DNA of 64,000 bases from Hyphomicrobiales bacterium (lineage in GTDB: Bacteria; Pseudomonadota; Alphaproteobacteria; Rhizobiales; Xanthobacteraceae): positions 372,001 to 436,000 of the forward strand of contig JAFKKN010000002.1 in NCBI GenBank assembly GCA_017305535.1, in the 5' to 3' direction. This document shows, one piece after another, positions 19,525 to 28,887 of this stretch. A program made the position numbers and the translations under genes. The notes beneath the pieces are model-generated. The model was not told where the DNA came from and searched no databases. It worked only from the letters and a program-made list of their open reading frames with translations. Positions within the stretch are counted from its first letter, which is position 1. The number at the start of each line of letters is the position of its first letter.

Positions 19525-21678
19525 ATGTTCAATAAGCATACCGTCGAGATCGATTGGGGTGGACGTCCGCTCAAGCTCGAAACCGGCAAGATCGCGCGCC
19601 AGGCCGACGGCGCCGTTGTCGCGAGCTACGGCGAAAGCGTCGTGCTGGCCACCGTGGTCGCCGCCAAGGCGCCGCGCGAGGGCGTCGACTTCCTGCCGCT
19701 CACTGTCGACTACCAGGAGAAGACCTACGCGGCCGGCCGCATTCCCGGCGGCTATTTCAAGCGCGAAGGTCGTCCGACCGAAAAGGAAACGCTGGTTTCC
19801 CGCCTGATCGACCGTCCGATCCGTCCGCTGTTCGCCGATGGCTGGCGCAACGAAACGCAGGTCATCGTCACCGTGCTCTCCCACGATATGGAGAACGATC
19901 CCGACGTGCTGGCGATGGTTGCCGCCTCCGCGGCGCTGACGCTCTCCGGCGCTCCGTTCAAGGGCCCGATCGGCGCGGCGCGCGTCGGCTTCATCAACGA
20001 CGAATACGTCCTGAACCCGGTGCTCGACGAGATGAGCGAAACCCAGCTCGAGCTGGTGGTCGCCGGCACCAGCGACGCGGTGCTGATGGTTGAATCCGAG
20101 GCCAAGGAACTCTCGGAAGAAATCATGCTCGGCGCGGTGATGTTCGGTCATCGCCACTTCCAGCCGGTGATCGACGCGATCATCCAGTTGGCCGAGAAGG
20201 CCGCCAAGGAGCCGCGCGAGGTCACCGTTGTCGACGACAGCGCCATCGAAAAGGAAATGCTCGGCCTGGTCGAGCAGGAGCTGCGCGCCGCTTACGCCAT
20301 CCCGGTGAAGCAGGACCGTTACGCCGCCGTCGGCAAGGTCAAGGAAAAGGCGCTGGCGCACTTCTTCCCCGAAGGCCAGGAGCCGAAGTACGACAAGCTG
20401 CGCATCGCCGGCGTGTTCAAACACCTCGAAGCCAAGATCGTGCGCTGGAACATCCTCGACACCGGCCGCCGCATCGATGGCCGCGACGTCAAGACCGTGC
20501 GTAACATTCTCGCCGAAGTCGGCGTGCTGCCGCGCGCTCACGGCTCGGCGCTGTTCACCCGCGGTGAAACCCAGGCGATGGTGGTCACCACGCTCGGCAC
20601 CGGCGAGGACGAGCAGTACATCGACGCGCTGGCGGGCACGTACAAAGAGACGTTCCTGCTGCACTACAACTTCCCGCCCTATTCGGTCGGTGAAACCGGT
20701 CGCCTCGGCGGCACCAAGCGCCGCGAGATCGGCCACGGCAAGCTGGCGTGGCGCGCGATCCACCCGGTGCTGCCGCCGCATCACGAGTTCCCCTACACCA
20801 TCCGCGTCGTCTCCGAGATCACCGAGTCGAACGGCTCGTCCTCGATGGCGTCGGTATGCGGCGCCTCGCTGTCGCTGATGGATGCCGGCGTGCCGCTGAA
20901 GCGGCCGACGGCGGGCATCGCGATGGGCCTGATCCTCGAAGGCGAACGCTTCGCCGTGCTCTCCGACATTCTCGGCGACGAGGATCATCTCGGCGACATG
21001 GACTTCAAGGTCGCCGGCACCGAAGCGGGCATCACCTCGTTGCAGATGGACATCAAGATCGCCGGCATCACCGAAGAGATCATGAAGGTGGCGCTCGGCC
21101 AGGCCAAGGACGGCCGCATCCACATCCTGGGTGAGATGGCCAAGGCACTGACCAACGCCCGCGCCGAGCTCGGCGAATACGCGCCGCGCATCGAGACCTT
21201 CAAGATCGCCACCGACAAGATCCGCGAAGTGATCGGCACCGGCGGCAAGGTGATCCGCGAGATCGTCGAGAAGACCGGCGCCAAGGTCAACATCGAGGAC
21301 GACGGCACCGTCAAGGTCGCGTCCAGCGACGGCGAGGCGATGAAGGCCGCCATCAAGTGGATCAAGTCGATCGCTTCCGATCCGGAAGTCGGCCAGATCT
21401 ACGAAGGCACCGTCGTCAAGGTGATGGAGTTCGGCGCCTTCGTGAACTTCTTCGGCGCCAAGGATGGTCTCGTGCACATTTCGCAGCTCGCTGCGAACCG
21501 CGTGCAGAAGACCTCCGACGTCGTCAAGGAAGGCGACAAGGTCAAGGTCAAGCTGCTCGGCTTCGACGATCGCGGCAAGACCCGGCTGTCGATGAAGGCG
21601 GTCGATCAGGAGACCGGCGAGGACCTCGAAGCCAAGCCGAAGTCCGACGCCGCGCCGCGCGAAGCCGCTGGCGAGTAA
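19525..21678 (+). CDS. pnp: Polyribonucleotide nucleotidyltransferase (PNPase)
   Basis: Phosphorolytic 3'-5' exoribonuclease of the degradosome. It contains two RNase PH domains (the first with [20 protein letters not shown], the second with [17 protein letters not shown] and [20 protein letters not shown]) and a KH domain ([20 protein letters not shown]). An S1 domain follows ([17 protein letters not shown]) and ends near [18 protein letters not shown] 19525 ([13 protein letters not shown]) matches the usual N terminus; ATG 19510 would add five residues. 717 aa. A strong intrinsic terminator follows at 21702. Confidence 0.97.
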   Translation: MFNKHTVEIDWGGRPLKLETGKIARQADGAVVASYGESVVLATVVAAKAPREGVDFLPLTVDYQEKTYAAGRIPGGYFKREGRPTEKETLVSRLIDRPIRPLFADGWRNETQVIVTVLSHDMENDPDVLAMVAASAALTLSGAPFKGPIGAARVGFINDEYVLNPVLDEMSETQLELVVAGTSDAVLMVESEAKELSEEIMLGAVMFGHRHFQPVIDAIIQLAEKAAKEPREVTVVDDSAIEKEMLGLVEQELRAAYAIPVKQDRYAAVGKVKEKALAHFFPEGQEPKYDKLRIAGVFKHLEAKIVRWNILDTGRRIDGRDVKTVRNILAEVGVLPRAHGSALFTRGETQAMVVTTLGTGEDEQYIDALAGTYKETFLLHYNFPPYSVGETGRLGGTKRREIGHGKLAWRAIHPVLPPHHEFPYTIRVVSEITESNGSSSMASVCGASLSLMDAGVPLKRPTAGIAMGLILEGERFAVLSDILGDEDHLGDMDFKVAGTEAGITSLQMDIKIAGITEEIMKVALGQAKDGRIHILGEMAKALTNARAELGEYAPRIETFKIATDKIREVIGTGGKVIREIVEKTGAKVNIEDDGTVKVASSDGEAMKAAIKWIKSIASDPEVGQIYEGTVVKVMEFGAFVNFFGAKDGLVHISQLAANRVQKTSDVVKEGDKVKVKLLGFDDRGKTRLSMKAVDQETGEDLEAKPKSDAAPREAAGE

Positions 21679-21701
21679 ACGCCAACGGCATATCAATTGA
21701 C

Positions 21702-21729
21702 AAAGGGCGGCCGCGAGGCCGCCCTTTTT
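21702..21729 (+). terminator. Intrinsic terminator of pnp
   Basis: AAAGGGCGGCC (21702-21712), GCGA loop, GGCCGCCCTTT (21717-21727), then TT: a perfect 11-bp stem with T-run. It closes the rimP-pnp superoperon and faces the convergent SnoaL-like gene. Confidence 0.92.
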
Positions 21730-21732
21730 GTT

Positions 21733-22107
21733 TCACCCCACCACCTTGATGTAAGTGTCCTTCAAGACAATCTTGCCGTCGCGGAAGGTGTAGAGATCGC
21801 AGCCGAGCCATTCCTGTCGCTCGCCGCTGGTCGTTGTCGCGCTGCGATGCCATTCGGTGACGGCACGATTGCCCGAGATATATTCGGCCGTGTGCCGCCA
21901 CTGAATATTCGGACTGTTGGCGAACAGCGCTTCAAAGAAGGCCCGGATTTCCGCCTTGCCGGTGTAGCTGCGGCCGGACACATCCGGTCCCTTGGCATTG
22001 CGGAAAACGCCGTCGTCAGCGAACGAACCGACGATGGCATCGACGTCGTGTCGCGCAAAAGCCTGGCCCACGGCCTTCAATTGTTCCGGCGTAACGTCGG
22101 ATGACAT
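21733..22107 (-). CDS. SnoaL-like / NTF2-fold protein
   Basis: Short (124 aa) cone-shaped alpha+beta barrel protein. LKAVGQAFARHDVDAIVGSFADDGVFR at the N terminus and YTGKAEIRAFFEALFA are typical of the SnoaL/ketosteroid-isomerase-like family, as is the central EYISGNRAVTEWH and terminal YTFRDGKIVLKDTYIKV. These proteins bind small hydrophobic ligands or act as isomerases/hydrolases; no specific substrate can be assigned. Convergent with pnp; probably monocistronic. Confidence 0.75.
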   Translation of the reverse strand: MSSDVTPEQLKAVGQAFARHDVDAIVGSFADDGVFRNAKGPDVSGRSYTGKAEIRAFFEALFANSPNIQWRHTAEYISGNRAVTEWHRSATTTSGERQEWLGCDLYTFRDGKIVLKDTYIKVVG

Positions 22108-22312
22108 GACTTCCTCCCGTATCGACCTGCGCGGATCATTCGCCCGCTATGATCTTCATTAAAGCCCGATCTCAATCATGATGTCACTGTCTCGGACCTG
22201 CGGCCATCCGGCCCAGCCCGCGCATCGTACCGCCGTTCACAAAGTCTCCATGTTCGGCCATCATCGTAAGCATCCTCCTCGATAGTCCCGCTCACGATGA
22301 CAGGTCGCACCC

Positions 22313-22909
22313 ATGCTGAAACTCTACTGGTCGCCGCGCTCGCGCTCCTTCACCACGCTGTGGCTGCTGGAGGAAACCGGACAGCCCTATGAGCGCGTGC
22401 TGACCGACATTTCCACCGGCGCGCAAAAGAAGCCGGAGTATCTGAAGATCAATCCGATGGGCAAGGTACCGGCGCTGCAAGACGGCGATGTCACGATCGC
22501 CGAATCCGCCGCGATCTGCGCCTATGTCGCCGAACGCTATCCCGATGCGAAACTGGCGCCCCCGCTTGGCGACCCGAAGCGCGGCAAGTATCTGCAATGG
22601 CTGTTCTTCGCGCCGAGCTGCATCGAGCCGGCCATCCTGCAAGCCTTCACCAAGCTCGAAATTCCCCCGATGAGCGCCGCATGGGGCAGCACCACGCAGG
22701 TGTTCGACGTGCTGGAGCAGGCGCTCGACAAGGGACCGTGGCTGCTTGGCGATACGTTCTCCGCCGCCGATGTCGCAATCGGCTCCGGCATGAATTTCGC
22801 GATCCGGCTGTTCAAGATGGTGCCGTCGCGCCCGGCCTTCGACCGCTATCTCGATGCCTGCGCGGCACGGCCCGCGTTCCAGCGCGCCGAGAAAATCGCG
22901 GCGGGATAG
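22313..22909 (+). CDS. Glutathione S-transferase family protein
   Basis: 198 aa with an N-terminal thioredoxin-like domain (LYWSPRSRSFTTLWLLEETG; NPMGKVPALQDGDVTIAESAAICAY contains the glutathione-contacting Pro and the ES pair) and a C-terminal all-helical domain (WLLGDTFSAADVAIGSGM). A serine-class residue near the N terminus probably activates glutathione. The physiological role is not predictable. Convergent with fabI across a short palindromic repeat. Confidence 0.85.
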   Translation: MLKLYWSPRSRSFTTLWLLEETGQPYERVLTDISTGAQKKPEYLKINPMGKVPALQDGDVTIAESAAICAYVAERYPDAKLAPPLGDPKRGKYLQWLFFAPSCIEPAILQAFTKLEIPPMSAAWGSTTQVFDVLEQALDKGPWLLGDTFSAADVAIGSGMNFAIRLFKMVPSRPAFDRYLDACAARPAFQRAEKIAAG

Positions 22910-22920
22910 CAAACTGTGGT

Positions 22921-22946
22921 GTCGTCCCCGCGAAGGCGGGGACGAC
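22921..22946. repeat. Palindromic repeat, family C, single arm
   Basis: GTCGTCCCCGCGAAGGCGGG followed by GACGAC: one arm of the family C unit, placed between the convergent GST and fabI genes. Confidence 0.65.
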
Positions 22947-22959
22947 CACGATGGTTAGT

Positions 22960-23757
22960 CTACTCGCCCTTCAACTCGTCCGGGTGCGGCATCGAGATGA
23001 CGTTGTAGCCGGAATCGACGAAGTGCACTTCGCCGGTGACGCCGCCGGAAAGGTCCGAGAGGAAATACAGCGCGGTGCCGCCGAGCTCGTCAAGCGTCAC
23101 GCCGCGCCCGAGCGGCGAATGCTTCTGCTGGAACGCGAACATCGCGCGCGCGTCACCGATACCCGATCCCGCCAGCGTGCGCACCGGACCGGCCGAGATC
23201 GCGTTGACGCGAATACCTTGCCGGCCGAAATCGGCGGCGAGATAGCGCGTCGAGGCTTCCAGCGCCGCTTTCGCCACACCCATCACATTGTAGTTCGGCA
23301 TCACGCGGGTCGAGCCGCCGAAGGTCAGCGTGATGATCGAGCCGCCATCCGGCATCATCGCCGCCGCGCGCTTGGCGACTTCGGTGAAGGAGAAGCACGA
23401 GATCACCATGGTACGCGAGAAGTTCGCGCGCGTGGTGTCGGCGTAACGGCCCTTCAGCTCGTTCTTGTCGGAGAAGCCGATGGCGTGCACGACGAAATCG
23501 AGCTTGCCCCACTTTGCCTTCAGCGTGTCGAACACCGCATCGACACTGGCGATGTCTTCCACGTCGCACGGCAGGATGAGATCGGCGTTAACTGATTGCG
23601 CCAGCGGCGCCACGCGCTTGCCGAGCGCCTCGCCCTGATAGGTGAAGGCGAGTTCGGCGCCGTGGGCGTGAAGCGTCTTGGCGATACCCCATGCGATCGA
23701 GTGATCGTTCGCGACCCCCATGATGAGACCACGCTTGCCTTGCATCAGTTGTGTCAT
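22960..23757 (-). CDS. fabI: Enoyl-[acyl-carrier-protein] reductase FabI
   Basis: NADH-dependent SDR that catalyses the last step of each fatty acid elongation cycle. From ATG 23757 (GGAG upstream on the minus strand) the catalytic Tyr and Lys fall at Y156 and K163 in PNYNVMGVAK, matching E. coli numbering. The N-terminal GVANDHSIAWGIA loop is the FabI-type cofactor site. 265 aa. It is the third gene of a fabA-fabB-fabI cluster; the 145-base gap to fabB holds a palindromic repeat. Confidence 0.94.
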   Translation of the reverse strand: MTQLMQGKRGLIMGVANDHSIAWGIAKTLHAHGAELAFTYQGEALGKRVAPLAQSVNADLILPCDVEDIASVDAVFDTLKAKWGKLDFVVHAIGFSDKNELKGRYADTTRANFSRTMVISCFSFTEVAKRAAAMMPDGGSIITLTFGGSTRVMPNYNVMGVAKAALEASTRYLAADFGRQGIRVNAISAGPVRTLAGSGIGDARAMFAFQQKHSPLGRGVTLDELGGTALYFLSDLSGGVTGEVHFVDSGYNVISMPHPDELKGE

Positions 23758-23783
23758 GGAGTGCTCCATAGATCGGTGGGTGG

Positions 23784-23879
23784 TCATCACCCGCGCAGGC
23801 GGGTGATCCAGTAGCCACTACGGTCGCGATAAGGGACGATGCGGAATACTGGATGCCCCGCCTTCGCGGGGCATGACGG
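23784..23879. repeat. Palindromic intergenic repeat, family C variant
   Basis: TCATCACCCGCGCAGGCGGG facing CGCCTTCGCGGGGCATGACG across about 50 bases, located between fabB and fabI. Confidence 0.6.
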
Positions 23880-23902
23880 CAGAATTATTCGGATCGGAAA
23901 CC

Positions 23903-25126
23903 TCACGCATCCAACCGCTTGAACACCAGCGTTGCATTGGTGCCGCCGAAACCGAACGAATTGGAGAGCACGGTGCCGACCTTGGCATTGTCGATGCGCT
24001 TGCGCACGATCGGCATGTCGGCGAACACCGGATCGAGTTCCTGAATGTTGGCGCTTTCGCAGATGAAACCGTTGTTCATCATCAGCAGCGAATAGATTGC
24101 TTCCTGCACGCCGGTGGCGCCGAGCGAATGGCCGGTCAGTGACTTGGTGGCGGAGATCGGCGGACACTTGCCCTCGTTGCCGAACACCTTGCGGATCGCT
24201 TCGATTTCCGGCGGATCGCCGGCCGGCGTCGAGGTGGCGTGCGGATTGATGTAATCCACCGGCCCCTTCACCGTCGACATCGCCATCCTCATGCAGCGCT
24301 CGGCACCCTCGCCCGACGGCGCCACCATGTCGTAACCGTCCGATGTCGCGCCGTAACCGACGATCTCGCCGTAGATGCGCGCGCCGCGCGCCTTGGCATG
24401 TTCGAGTTCTTCAAGCACCAGCACGCCGGCGCCGCCGGCGATGACGAAGCCGTCGCGGTTGACGTCATAAGCGCGCGAGGCAACCGACGGCGTGTCATTG
24501 TATTTCGAGGACATCGCGCCCATGGCGTCGAAGAACACCGACAGCGTCCAGTCCAATTCCTCGGAGCCGCCGGCGAAGACGACGTCCTGCTTGCCCCACT
24601 GAATGGTCTCGTAGGCGTTGCCGATGCAGTGATTGGACGTCGCACAGGCCGACGAGATCGAATAGTTGACGCCCTTGATCTTGAACCAGGTGGCGAGGGT
24701 CGCCGACGCCGTGGACGACATCGCCTTCGGCACCGCGAACGGGCCGACGCGTTTCGGGCCTTTGGTGCGGGCGATATCCGCACCCTCGACGATAGTGCGT
24801 GTCGAAGGACCGCCGGAGCCCATGATGATGCCGGTGCGCTCGTTGGAAACGTCGGACGGCTCAAGCCCGGAATCGCGGATCGCCTGTTCCATTGCGATGT
24901 GATTCCAGACGCCGCCTTGCGCGAGGAACCGCATCGCGCGGCGATCGATCATGCCTTCGGGATCGAGCGTCGGCGCGCCCTGCACCTGCGAGCGGAAACC
25001 AAGCTCGGCATATTTCTCGGCCCGTGTAATGCCGGGCTTGGCCTCATAGAGACTCGCCAGCACTTCCTGAGTGTTGTTTCCGATCGATGAGACAATCCCC
25101 ATCCCGGTGACGACAACTCGTCTCAT
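23903..25126 (-). CDS. fabB: 3-oxoacyl-[acyl-carrier-protein] synthase I (FabB)
   Basis: Condensing enzyme needed for unsaturated fatty acid elongation. Cys-His-His active site: C161 in [12 protein letters not shown], His in [11 protein letters not shown], His in [13 protein letters not shown] with the conserved Lys before it. ATG 25126 with GAGG upstream gives 407 aa starting at [16 protein letters not shown]; the longer frame to 25177 lacks a ribosome site. The fabA neighbour supports FabB rather than FabF. A promoter and CRP-like palindrome precede it, so it may have its own control. Confidence 0.93.
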   Translation of the reverse strand: MRRVVVTGMGIVSSIGNNTQEVLASLYEAKPGITRAEKYAELGFRSQVQGAPTLDPEGMIDRRAMRFLAQGGVWNHIAMEQAIRDSGLEPSDVSNERTGIIMGSGGPSTRTIVEGADIARTKGPKRVGPFAVPKAMSSTASATLATWFKIKGVNYSISSACATSNHCIGNAYETIQWGKQDVVFAGGSEELDWTLSVFFDAMGAMSSKYNDTPSVASRAYDVNRDGFVIAGGAGVLVLEELEHAKARGARIYGEIVGYGATSDGYDMVAPSGEGAERCMRMAMSTVKGPVDYINPHATSTPAGDPPEIEAIRKVFGNEGKCPPISATKSLTGHSLGATGVQEAIYSLLMMNNGFICESANIQELDPVFADMPIVRKRIDNAKVGTVLSNSFGFGGTNATLVFKRLDA

Positions 25127-25172
25127 ATTTGCCTCGCCTGTCCCTGCGTTGATCCCCGAAGTCCGCCAGCGC

Positions 25173-25218
25173 AACATAACGTCGCGATGACAGCCTGAAA
25201 ATTGTGATTTACGTCACG
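25173..25218 (-). promoter_or_regulatory. fabB promoter with CRP/FNR-like palindrome
   Basis: On the minus strand TTTTCA (25201-25196), 17-base spacer, TATGTT (25178-25173). Immediately upstream, TGTGA-N6-TCACG at 25203-25218 resembles a CRP consensus with one mismatch, centred about 44 bases before the predicted start. Motif-level evidence only. Confidence 0.4.
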
Positions 25219-25302
25219 CCACCGTTTCTGATGATTGCACGCGGCTGACGCACAATTGCATCCGCGAACGAACGCATGACAACCGTTTGACGCCGATCCG
25301 GC

Positions 25303-25818
25303 TCAGGCCGCCGCCTGCTTGAACAGCCCGACCCGCAAATCCTTGGCGCGATAGATAATCTCGCCATCGGCGGAAAGCGAGCCGTCGGCAATTCCGAGCC
25401 ACAATTTCGAACGCATCACCCGCTTGATGTCGACGGTGTAAACGACCTTGCTGATGTTCGGCAGCACTTGGCCGGAGAATTTCAGCTCGCCGAGGCCGAG
25501 CGCGCGGCCGGGACCGGGACCACCGGACCAGCCGAGGAAGAAACCGACCATCTGCCACATCGCGTCGAGACCGAGGCATCCCGGCATCACCGGATCGCCC
25601 TTGAAATGGCAACCGAAGAACCAGAGATCGGATTTGACGTCGAGTTCCGCGCGGACCACGCCCTTGCCGTATTCGCCGCCGGTCTCGGAGATTTCGGTGA
25701 TGCGGTCGAACATCAGCATCGGCGGCAGTGGCAGTTGGGCGTTCCCCGGCCCGAACAGTTCCCCGCGGCCGCAGGCCAGCAGGTCCTCGTATTCATAACT
25801 GCCACGCTTGTCCTGCAT
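25303..25818 (-). CDS. fabA: 3-hydroxydecanoyl-ACP dehydratase/isomerase (FabA)
   Basis: Introduces the cis double bond at the C10 stage of fatty acid synthesis. The hot-dog fold active site is H71 ([12 protein letters not shown]) and D85 (CLGLDAMWQ), matching E. coli H70/D84. ATG 25818 with GAAAGG upstream on the minus strand gives 171 aa beginning [20 protein letters not shown], the family N terminus; the frame to 25977 is an artefactual extension. Divergent from irr, an arrangement shared by many Rhizobiales. Confidence 0.95.
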   Translation of the reverse strand: MQDKRGSYEYEDLLACGRGELFGPGNAQLPLPPMLMFDRITEISETGGEYGKGVVRAELDVKSDLWFFGCHFKGDPVMPGCLGLDAMWQMVGFFLGWSGGPGPGRALGLGELKFSGQVLPNISKVVYTVDIKRVMRSKLWLGIADGSLSADGEIIYRAKDLRVGLFKQAAA

Positions 25819-26021
25819 GTCGCTTAGCCTTTCGCCTTCCGATCGATAGCCTTGATAATTGATAGTCTTGGCACCAACCCCGATTGGCAGGCCGATTCGC
25901 TCTCTAACACGCGCTTTGAGGCTGGCAAAGCGATTGCGGGGGGCTGCCCTGCAACGATTTGCCGCCTGCCCAGACACTTAGCGGCTCCGGGCCGCCACGG
26001 GCAGGGCTAGTTGCGAAAAAC

Positions 26022-26049
26022 TTGCATCTAATCCCGGCATCCCTATAAT
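26022..26049 (+). promoter_or_regulatory. irr promoter
   Basis: TTGCAT (26022-26027), 16-base spacer, TATAAT (26044-26049), about 37 bases before the irr start. It is the best sigma-70-like match seen in the irr-fabA gap. Confidence 0.65.
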
Positions 26050-26085
26050 AAAGACCTAGTGTTCTCGCGTTGAAGGGCTGATCGG

Positions 26086-26589
26086 GTGCCTGAAGTGAAG
26101 ATGGACGACAAATCCGTGGTCGTGGCTGACGTCGCCGAGGCGACGATGCCGGTTCCGGGCCGCCATCCGGCGCTGACCGGCTGTCCGTGGCACGACGTCA
26201 ACGAGATGCTGCAATCGGTGGGCCTGCGCCCGACCCGGCAGCGCATGGCGCTCGGCTGGCTGCTGTTCGGCAAGGGCGACCGCCACCTCACCGCGGAAAT
26301 GCTCTACGAGGAAGCCACCCACGCCAAGGTGCCGGTGTCGCTGGCGACCGTCTACAACACTCTCAATCAATTGACCGATGCCGGCCTGCTGCGCCAGGTC
26401 AGCGTCGACGGCACCAAGACCTATTTCGACACCAACGTGTCGACGCATCACCACTTCTACCTCGAGAACAGCCACGAACTGGTGGACATTCACGAGCCGA
26501 ACCTGATGCTGCAAAAGATGCCCGAGGTGCCGGAAGGCTACGAGATCAGCCGCGTCGACATGGTCGTTCGCCTGCGCAAGAAGCGCTGA
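26086..26589 (+). CDS. irr: Iron response regulator Irr (Fur family)
   Basis: Heme-responsive regulator that controls heme synthesis and iron genes under low iron in Rhizobiales. It shows the heme regulatory motif Cys-Pro in LTGCPWHDVNEML and the second heme site HHH in STHHHFYLE, at positions close to those of Bradyrhizobium japonicum Irr (C29, H117-119). The winged helix includes PVSLATVYNTLNQLTDAGLL. A GTG at 26086 with GAAGGG upstream is used; ATG 26101 is an alternative. In B. japonicum heme binding at the Cys-Pro motif triggers degradation, so this copy probably belongs to the conditionally unstable class. Confidence 0.95.
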   Translation: MPEVKMDDKSVVVADVAEATMPVPGRHPALTGCPWHDVNEMLQSVGLRPTRQRMALGWLLFGKGDRHLTAEMLYEEATHAKVPVSLATVYNTLNQLTDAGLLRQVSVDGTKTYFDTNVSTHHHFYLENSHELVDIHEPNLMLQKMPEVPEGYEISRVDMVVRLRKKR

Positions 26590-26617
26590 ACGTCACAGTC
26601 CGCGACTTCGAAATGAA

Positions 26618-26651
26618 AAAGCCCTCGAACGATGTTCGGGGGCTTTGCTTT
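26618..26651 (+). terminator. Intrinsic terminator of irr
   Basis: AAAGCCCTCGAAC (26618-26630), GAT loop, GTTCGGGGGCTTT (26634-26646): a 13-bp stem with one G-T pair, followed by a T-rich stretch (GCTTTT). Confidence 0.85.
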
Positions 26652-26708
26652 TGCCAGCGCTGCGCAGGGCGGCGAGAGCGAATTGCGTTTTGACGAAAAC
26701 ACCCAATC

Positions 26709-26833
26709 CGTCATGCCCGGTCGTAGCCGTTCGAAGAACGGCGTCGCTTCCGCTAGCCCATACTGGGGATCCAGTTCTTGAAGTCTTCGCAAGATCAAGA
26801 ACGTAAATGGCCGGGACGAGCCCGGCCATGACG
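26709..26833. repeat. Palindromic intergenic repeat, family B
   Basis: Opens CGTCATGCCCGGTCGTAGCC and closes with AACGTAAATGGCCGGGACGA then CCCGGCCATGACG. Located between the convergent irr and SH3-protein genes. Confidence 0.7.
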
Positions 26834-26873
26834 AGTTGTTAATTCCTACTGAGTAAAACCTGCGCGAGCCTGC

Positions 26874-27392
26874 TCAGTTCACTTTCTCGTCGGCGTAAAC
26901 GCCCCACAGGCGCGGCTGCTCGATCCAGCCGTCGAAACCCTCGCCGCTGATGTGACACCAGCCGCTGCTGCAACGTTTGACCTGCGCTACCACGCCGGCC
27001 TGCAACCGCGCCGCCACCGCGCTCTTGGCGTCGGGGCGATCGTACAGCGAAGCCAACTCGTCCTTGGACTTCATGGTCACCACCGCGGTACGGCGACCCG
27101 ACAATAGCGAGTGATAGACCCAGCCCTCGGCGCCTTCGGAATCGCGCACCCGCCGCCAGTTCTCAAACTCGGCGGTGACCTCCACCGGCAGGCCGGACTT
27201 GGTATAGATCCAGCTCACCTCATTGTCCTTGGTGGGACCGAGCCGAACGTTGACGTGATCGGACTTGAGGCTGACATAACGCGGGATCGGCAAGCCGCTG
27301 GCCGACCCGACCGCCGCCGCAGCCAGCGCCGCGCCTCCCGTCAGCAGCAACGCGCCACCCGCCACGAACGCCAGAACTCCCTTCAACGCCAT
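26874..27392 (-). CDS. Secreted bacterial SH3-domain protein
   Basis: 172 aa from ATG 27392 (AGGGG upstream on the minus strand). A signal peptide is visible (ALKGVLAFVAGGALLLTGG then AALAAAAVG). Two SH3_3-like repeats follow: KSDHVNVRLGPTKDNEVSWIY with a WRRVRDSEGAEGWVYHSLL end, and ASLYDRPDAKSAVAARLQ with SGWCHISGEGFDGWIEQPRLWG. Such proteins usually bind peptidoglycan peptides in the periplasm. The longer frame to 27443 would place charged residues before the signal sequence. Confidence 0.82.
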   Translation of the reverse strand: MALKGVLAFVAGGALLLTGGAALAAAAVGSASGLPIPRYVSLKSDHVNVRLGPTKDNEVSWIYTKSGLPVEVTAEFENWRRVRDSEGAEGWVYHSLLSGRRTAVVTMKSKDELASLYDRPDAKSAVAARLQAGVVAQVKRCSSGWCHISGEGFDGWIEQPRLWGVYADEKVN

Positions 27393-27729
27393 CAACCTGC
27401 CCCTTGAATCAGCAACGTCACTCGTCCGATCGCGCATCCCCATGCGCGACCGTGTTCCCGCGACCTGATCCGGGCATCGGCGGGGTTCTTGTCTTGGCCC
27501 GGCCTTCTGCTAGAGAGGGTTCAACGTCAACCCTCCGGCGCACGCCTTGGCGCGCCCGACAGGCTGTCGTGGATACCGTGGATATCCGAAATCAGTGCGG
27601 CAGCCGCAGTTTCGAACACCCCGGTTAATGAGGACTGAACAGGCGTGGCCCAAGCCCGAAGTTCGCACGAGATAACATCGACTTCGCAGCGGCCATCGAC
27701 GGCCGGACGACGCGGCGGGAGGACACATC
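27393..27729. other. Divergent intergenic region, no gene seen
   Basis: 337 bases between the divergent SH3-protein and dehydrogenase genes. It holds one 7-bp hairpin (GAGGGTT/AACCCTC, 27515-27535) without a T-run and a ribosome site GGGAGGA just before 27730. No promoter match was strong enough to list. Confidence 0.5.
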
Positions 27730-28731
27730 ATGGCGGCTAAGAAAAAACCACTCGTGGTGGTCACGCGCACGCTGCCCGACTCGATCGAGACGCGGATGCG
27801 CGAACTGTTCGACGCCCGCCTCAATCTCGACGATCACGCCATGAGCCAGGACGAACTGGCGGAGGCGATGCGCACCGCCGACGTGCTGGTGCCGACCGTG
27901 ACCGACGAGATCAACGAGGACCTGATCAAGCAGGCCGGGCCGCAACTCAAGCTGATCGCGCAGTTCGGCAACGGTGTCGACAATATCGACGTCGCCGCCG
28001 CCCATGCGCGCGGCATCACCATCACCAATACGCCGCGCGTGCTCACGGAAGATACCGCCGACATGACCATGGCGCTGATCCTCGCGGTGCCGCGCCGCAT
28101 GATCGAAGGCGCCAACATCCTGCCCGAGGGCAAGGACTGGCCGGGCTGGTCGCCGACCTGGATGCTGGGCAAGCGGCTCGGCGGCAAGCGGCTCGGCATC
28201 ATCGGCATGGGCCGTATCGGCCAGGCGGTGGCGCGTCGCGCGCGCGCCTTCGGCTTGCAGATCCACTATCACAACCGCAAGCCGGTGGCGCCGAAGATCG
28301 CCGACGAACTTGGCGCGACCTATTGGGATTCGCTTGACCAGATGCTGGCGCGGATGGACATCATCTCCATCAACTGCCCGCACACGCCGGCGACCTTCCA
28401 TCTGCTGTCGGCGCGACGGCTGAAGCTGATCCGCAAGGACGCCTACATCGTCAACACCGCGCGCGGCACGGTGATCGACGAGGACACCATGACCCGGCTG
28501 ATCGAGAGCGGCGAGATCGCCGGCGCGGGACTCGACGTCTACGAGCACGAGCCCGCCGTCAATCCGAAGCTGGTCCGCCTCGCCAGGGCCGGCCGCGTGG
28601 TGCTGCTGCCGCATATGGGCTCGGCCACCATCGAGGGCCGCGTCGAGATGGGCGAGAAGGTCATCATCAATATCCGCACCTTCCTCGACGCTCACAAACC
28701 GCCGGACCGCATCCTGCCCAGCATGGTCTGA
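27730..28731 (+). CDS. D-2-hydroxyacid dehydrogenase (glyoxylate/hydroxypyruvate reductase-like)
   Basis: NAD(P)-dependent oxidoreductase, 333 aa. The Rossmann motif is GIIGMGRIGQAVARRAR. The catalytic Arg is in VNTARGTVIDED, with Glu in DVYEHEPAVN and His in LLPHMGSATIEGR; QFGNGVDNIDV is the substrate loop. The overall pattern fits glyoxylate/hydroxypyruvate reductases of the GyaR/GhrB type better than SerA, because no ACT domain follows. The ATG is preceded by GGGAGGA. The exact substrate is uncertain. Confidence 0.87.
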   Translation: MAAKKKPLVVVTRTLPDSIETRMRELFDARLNLDDHAMSQDELAEAMRTADVLVPTVTDEINEDLIKQAGPQLKLIAQFGNGVDNIDVAAAHARGITITNTPRVLTEDTADMTMALILAVPRRMIEGANILPEGKDWPGWSPTWMLGKRLGGKRLGIIGMGRIGQAVARRARAFGLQIHYHNRKPVAPKIADELGATYWDSLDQMLARMDIISINCPHTPATFHLLSARRLKLIRKDAYIVNTARGTVIDEDTMTRLIESGEIAGAGLDVYEHEPAVNPKLVRLARAGRVVLLPHMGSATIEGRVEMGEKVIINIRTFLDAHKPPDRILPSMV

Positions 28732-28887
28732 GGTATCGGGTTCCTCGCTGCCTTCTCGCCTGCCTCCGGTGTCCGACCGAAGCGCCGTTGATGCCGCGTT
28801 TCCGCAAAACCGTTGCGGGACCGCGCGGAATTGCGGGCGTGGAGTGCGCTTGTTACGGTTCGGAAAATGCGAGGGACTGGAGACGCC

